Assembly (NCBI GenBank): GCA_020058355.1
Contig: JAGVEG010000106.1
Coordinates: 1-6,789, forward strand
DNA: 6,789 nt
Origin: Candidatus Berkelbacteria bacterium
Lineage (GTDB): Bacteria > Patescibacteriota > UBA1384 > CAILIB01
Direction: 5' to 3'
Below the pieces are notes generated by a model that saw nothing but the letters and a program-made list of their open reading frames with translations, was not told the DNA's origin and did no database searches. A program made the translations under genes and the position numbers. Positions 4,237 to 6,789 of the stretch are shown in pieces; position 1 is the first letter of the stretch, and every line of letters begins with the position of its first letter.

Positions 4237-4264
4237 GCATGTCCCTGCTATGGTGGGGACATGC
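4237..4264 (+). promoter_or_regulatory. Hairpin enclosing the radC start codon
   Basis: GCATGTCCC (4237-4245) and GGGACATGC (4256-4264) pair perfectly around a ten-base loop. The right arm contains the ATG of radC (4261-4263) and most of the G-rich stretch that would serve as its ribosome-binding site. In RNA this would mask the start and reduce initiation; as DNA it could be an operator. It does not resemble the known LexA boxes. Confidence 0.5.
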
Positions 4265-4947
4265 TCACTAAAGACTCACTCACAACACAGCTGTTGCCCC
4301 GAGAGCTCCTTGCAAGTAAGGGTCCCGAGACTCTTAGTGTGCAGCAGCTGGTAGCAATTCTCTTGGGTACCGGAAGAAAGGGTACACCGGTTCTTGGAGT
4401 TGCTCATGAGGTACAGGCACTCCTTATGCCAACAACGCCACCAAGTTTTCAGCGACTGCGGGCGCATCCAGGTATTGGTGCAGCACGGGCCGCACGCATT
4501 CTGGCAGCCTTAGCACTGCCGTATGCCTTACAGCGAGAGCGGGGGAGCACCTCAGTAACAACTGAGCATATTGTTGCGGCGGTTGCTGATTATTCACACG
4601 CTCCGCAAGAACATATTGTTGTGTTCGCTATCAATGGGAGGGGGATGCTCCTTGAGCGTTTTCTAGTCTCAGTTGGAACGGTTACTTCAGCCTTGGTACA
4701 TCCCCGTGAGGTCTTTCGCCCGGTTCTCGCGGCAAATGCGGTGGGGTGCATCCTGGTGCACACCCATCCATCGGGTAATCCCCAGCCAAGTAAGCAGGAT
4801 TGGGTCATGACAGACTACTTACGAAAGGCTGGTTTTCTCCTTGGCATTGAGCTCATCGATCATATTATTGTGGCCAAAAATGCGTGGTATTCTCTTCGTG
4901 AGCAAGAGGCTGCACGCTTTCAAGATTCTGGTAGGGTGGTTGTATGA
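4261..4947 (+). CDS. radC: RadC-family protein (JAB/MPN+ domain)
   Basis: The 228 residues follow the family order. An N-terminal UPF0758 region has LPRELLASKGPETLS (12-26) and LVAILLGTGRKG (30-41). A helix-hairpin-helix lies at RAHPGIGAARAARILAAL (67-84). The C-terminal JAB1/MPN-like domain has the metal-binding JAMM motif H-T-H-P-S-G-x(7)-D (H167, H169, D180) and the family hallmark HPREVF (147-152). Length is normal for RadC. Despite the name, a role in DNA repair is not established; the metal-binding fold suggests a hydrolase or nuclease-like activity on or near DNA. The start at 4261 fits the usual distance to the LPRE motif. It lies inside a hairpin. The TGA stop overlaps the ATG of folD, so the two are likely translationally coupled. 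Confidence 0.9.
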   Translation: MLTKDSLTTQLLPRELLASKGPETLSVQQLVAILLGTGRKGTPVLGVAHEVQALLMPTTPPSFQRLRAHPGIGAARAARILAALALPYALQRERGSTSVTTEHIVAAVADYSHAPQEHIVVFAINGRGMLLERFLVSVGTVTSALVHPREVFRPVLAANAVGCILVHTHPSGNPQPSKQDWVMTDYLRKAGFLLGIELIDHIIVAKNAWYSLREQEAARFQDSGRVVV

Positions 4948-5795
4948 TTTCGCTCACCGCAGAACCAATTCTTGATCAACTTGATGCCGTGCACCGCACA
5001 TGGGCTGATGAGCTTATTGCGGCCGGAACAGATCCTCACCTCGCCGTTATTCAGCTAGGGGAGGATCCCTCAAGTACTGCATACATCAAACAGAAGGGGA
5101 AACGCCTGCGGTTTTTTGGTGCCATGCTCTCGCTCTACCAAATGCCAGAAGCTACCCCACTAGAAGATGTGCTGGGGGTGATTGCATACCTTGCGGCTGA
5201 CGATGACGTACACGGCATTATTATCCAGCTTCCACTACCTGAGTCATGGACATCTGAGATGATTACCCAGTTACTCCGTGCAATTCCTCACACAAAGGAT
5301 GTTGATGGTTTGGCGGAAGCTTGGGATCCAGCTCTTGTGATGCCGACCCTTGAGGCACACATCGCCAATCGTAGCGTAATGATGCCTCCAATGATTGGAA
5401 GTGTGGTGAGTCTCCTTGATCACTACAAGGTTATTGCTCCGTCGGATGAGATGGTGGTTGTCGGCACCGGGCGTTTGGTGGGCCAGCCGCTTGCTCGCTA
5501 TTTTGCGGCGCATGGCTATATGATTACCGCAGTTGATGAAGAAACACCTCTTATTTTGGATCTAACAACGAAGGCTGATATTCTTATTTCTGGTACCGGT
5601 GTAGCTGACACAATCACCTATCAATGGGTCAAAGAAGGCGCGGTGGTGCTCAATACCGCTGCTGATGTCCATGTTGATTCAGTCAATCAGGTTGCTCGCG
5701 CACTCTCTCCGGAAAAGGGTGGAATTGGCCCCCTTACGGTTGCCTGGCTTACCCACAACGTACTTATTGCCGCCTCTAATCAATCACGCTCATGA
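4944..5795 (+). CDS. folD: FolD methylene-THF dehydrogenase/cyclohydrolase, divergent
   Basis: The 283 residues match FolD throughout. Folate-binding and catalytic positions are kept: Y47 and K51 in AYIKQKGKRLRFFG, Q95 in GIIIQLPLP, and K118-D-V-D121-G. The Rossmann part has VVVGTGRLVGQPLARYF (171-187), ADILISGTG (211-219), VKEGAVVLN (229-237) and GGIGPLTVAWL (259-269). The enzyme oxidises 5,10-methylene-THF to methenyl-THF with NAD(P)+ and hydrolyses it to 10-formyl-THF in the cytosol. Two motifs are altered: the usual P-C-T-P before the central helix is MPPM (147-150), and the G-R-S of the cofactor loop is replaced in GTGRLVG. Cofactor use or one activity may differ. It overlaps radC and glyA by four bases each; glyA supplies its substrate. 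Confidence 0.93.
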   Translation: MISLTAEPILDQLDAVHRTWADELIAAGTDPHLAVIQLGEDPSSTAYIKQKGKRLRFFGAMLSLYQMPEATPLEDVLGVIAYLAADDDVHGIIIQLPLPESWTSEMITQLLRAIPHTKDVDGLAEAWDPALVMPTLEAHIANRSVMMPPMIGSVVSLLDHYKVIAPSDEMVVVGTGRLVGQPLARYFAAHGYMITAVDEETPLILDLTTKADILISGTGVADTITYQWVKEGAVVLNTAADVHVDSVNQVARALSPEKGGIGPLTVAWLTHNVLIAASNQSRS

Positions 5796-6789
5796 GCATA
5801 CTCGATATTCTTCAGCAGGAGGATTTACGCCAGCAAGATACGTTGAGTCTTATTCCCTCAGAAAACTACACGTCGCCTGCGGTGCGTGCAGCACTTTCGA
5901 GTGTTTTCGTGAATAAGTACGCCGAAGGATATCCGGGTCGTCGCTACTATGCGGGTAATGCTGTAGCCGATCTTCTCGAGGTACGAGTACAAGAACTGGC
6001 TCGTGAGGTATTTGCTACCGATTACCATGTAAATGTACAGGCTCACTCTGGTTCACCAGCAAACCTGGCCGTCTACCATGCCTTTCTAAAGCCGGGAGAC
6101 ACTATTCTTTCACTCCGCCTAGATCATGGTGGTCACCTTTCTCATGGTCACAGCGTAACATTCGTAAGCTCAATCTATACTATTGAGTTCTATGAGGTTG
6201 ACCCTGAGACTGAGCAATTTAACTATGCGGCTATTCGTGAGAAGGCACGTCAGTGCCAGCCAAAGATGATCGTCTGTGGTGGTACTGCCTATCCTGCCGA
6301 TATCAACTTCGCAGAATTCCGCTCAATTGCAGATGAAGTCGGTGCTCATTTCCATGCCGATATTTCCCACGTAGCGGGCCTGATTGCGGGTGGGGTTTAC
6401 TCATCACCTTTTGGTCTTGCTGACACCATCATGACTACCACACATAAGACCCTACGAGGTCCTCGCGGAGCCATGGTATTTACTAAGTCAGAACTTGCCA
6501 AGCAGCTGGATAAGGCAGTGTTTCCTGGCCTACAAGGTGGACCACACCTCCACACTATTGCGGCACTTGGTGTTGCCCTTGAAGAAGCAGCCCAGCCATC
6601 GTTTAAAGAGTACGCGCAAGCTATTGTCACCAATGCAAAGGCCCTTGCTGCGGCGTTGCAAGAGCGAGGAATTCGCCTAGTTTCTGGTGGCACAGAAAGC
6701 CACTTACTCCTAGCAGATCTACGTCCACTCGGAGTAGCCGGAGCCCAGGCACAAGAACTTCTTGAGTCTGTTGGGTTAATTACCAATAA
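5792..6789 (+). CDS. glyA: Serine hydroxymethyltransferase, 3' end outside window
   Basis: The frame stays open for 332 codons to the right edge, about 85-90 short of the usual 410-420. Hallmarks are SENYTSPAV (23-31), NKYAEGYPGRRYYAGN (41-56), HSGSPANLAVY (85-95), DHGGHLSHG (111-119), HADISHVAGL (188-197), the PLP-lysine motif TTTHKTLRGPRG (K219 forms the Schiff base) and FPGLQGGPH. The family's A-H in D-x-A-H is S-H here. The enzyme converts serine and THF to glycine and 5,10-methylene-THF in the cytosol, feeding FolD and thymidylate synthesis. The ATG overlaps the folD stop as ATGA and has no separate RBS, so translation is probably coupled. The last visible residues, VGLITN, correspond to the region just before the conserved N-K-x-x-x-P segment. 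Confidence 0.96.
   Translation, partial: MSILDILQQEDLRQQDTLSLIPSENYTSPAVRAALSSVFVNKYAEGYPGRRYYAGNAVADLLEVRVQELAREVFATDYHVNVQAHSGSPANLAVYHAFLKPGDTILSLRLDHGGHLSHGHSVTFVSSIYTIEFYEVDPETEQFNYAAIREKARQCQPKMIVCGGTAYPADINFAEFRSIADEVGAHFHADISHVAGLIAGGVYSSPFGLADTIMTTTHKTLRGPRGAMVFTKSELAKQLDKAVFPGLQGGPHLHTIAALGVALEEAAQPSFKEYAQAIVTNAKALAAALQERGIRLVSGGTESHLLLADLRPLGVAGAQAQELLESVGLITN

Noticed and set aside
5665..5916. 83-codon plus-strand ORF across the folD/glyA junction
   Set aside because: Both overlapping genes are well supported in other frames.
6397..6786. 129-codon minus-strand ORF
   Set aside because: It lies wholly inside glyA, whose protein is unmistakable; the antisense frame has no motif.

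Overview
The window looks like chromosomal DNA of an uncultivated bacterium, most plausibly a Patescibacteria/CPR lineage. That is an inference from gene style: compact genes, frequent absence of Shine-Dalgarno sites, a type IV pilin-like protein next to a membrane-anchored DsbA-like protein, divergent FolD and RadC, and a small acidic minus-strand protein of a type I associate with CPR genomes. TGA is used as a stop (radC, folD), so the standard code applies rather than UGA=Gly. There is no rRNA, tRNA or CRISPR array.

Left half (1 to about 2640) is accessory and partly decayed. On the minus strand lie a small ORF (447-719) and, directly behind it, the remains of a helix-turn-helix-like gene (127-446) broken across frames. 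On the plus strand a gene resembling the uracil-DNA glycosylase superfamily (704-1639) is interrupted by a TGA. The TGA is best explained by two closely spaced, compensating frameshifts, not by recoding. Its C-terminus ends in a canonical beta-clamp-binding motif, QLDLF. Downstream is a MazG-like NTP pyrophosphohydrolase (1778-2080) with its own sigma70-like promoter, which carries two abutting perfect 12-bp palindromes over the -10 and start region. The pair suggests a nucleotide/DNA-sanitation cassette. It lies between two copies of a 29-bp direct repeat (603-631 and 2497-2525, 26/29 identical). The 2081-2614 stretch holds minus-strand pseudogene fragments, several strong hairpins, and a candidate plus-strand leader (TATAAT box, 19-codon ORF, long terminator-like hairpin) upstream of the pilin gene.

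Right half (2642-6789) is a tight plus-strand series: a prepilin-like secreted protein with four cysteines; a membrane-anchored DsbA/thioredoxin-fold oxidoreductase (9-bp gap), which could oxidise it; then radC, folD and glyA. radC/folD and folD/glyA each overlap by four bases (ATGA), implying translational coupling. FolD and GlyA form a one-carbon module: GlyA makes 5,10-methylene-THF from serine and FolD would convert it to 10-formyl-THF. The radC start codon lies inside a perfect 9-bp hairpin. glyA runs off the right edge after 332 codons.
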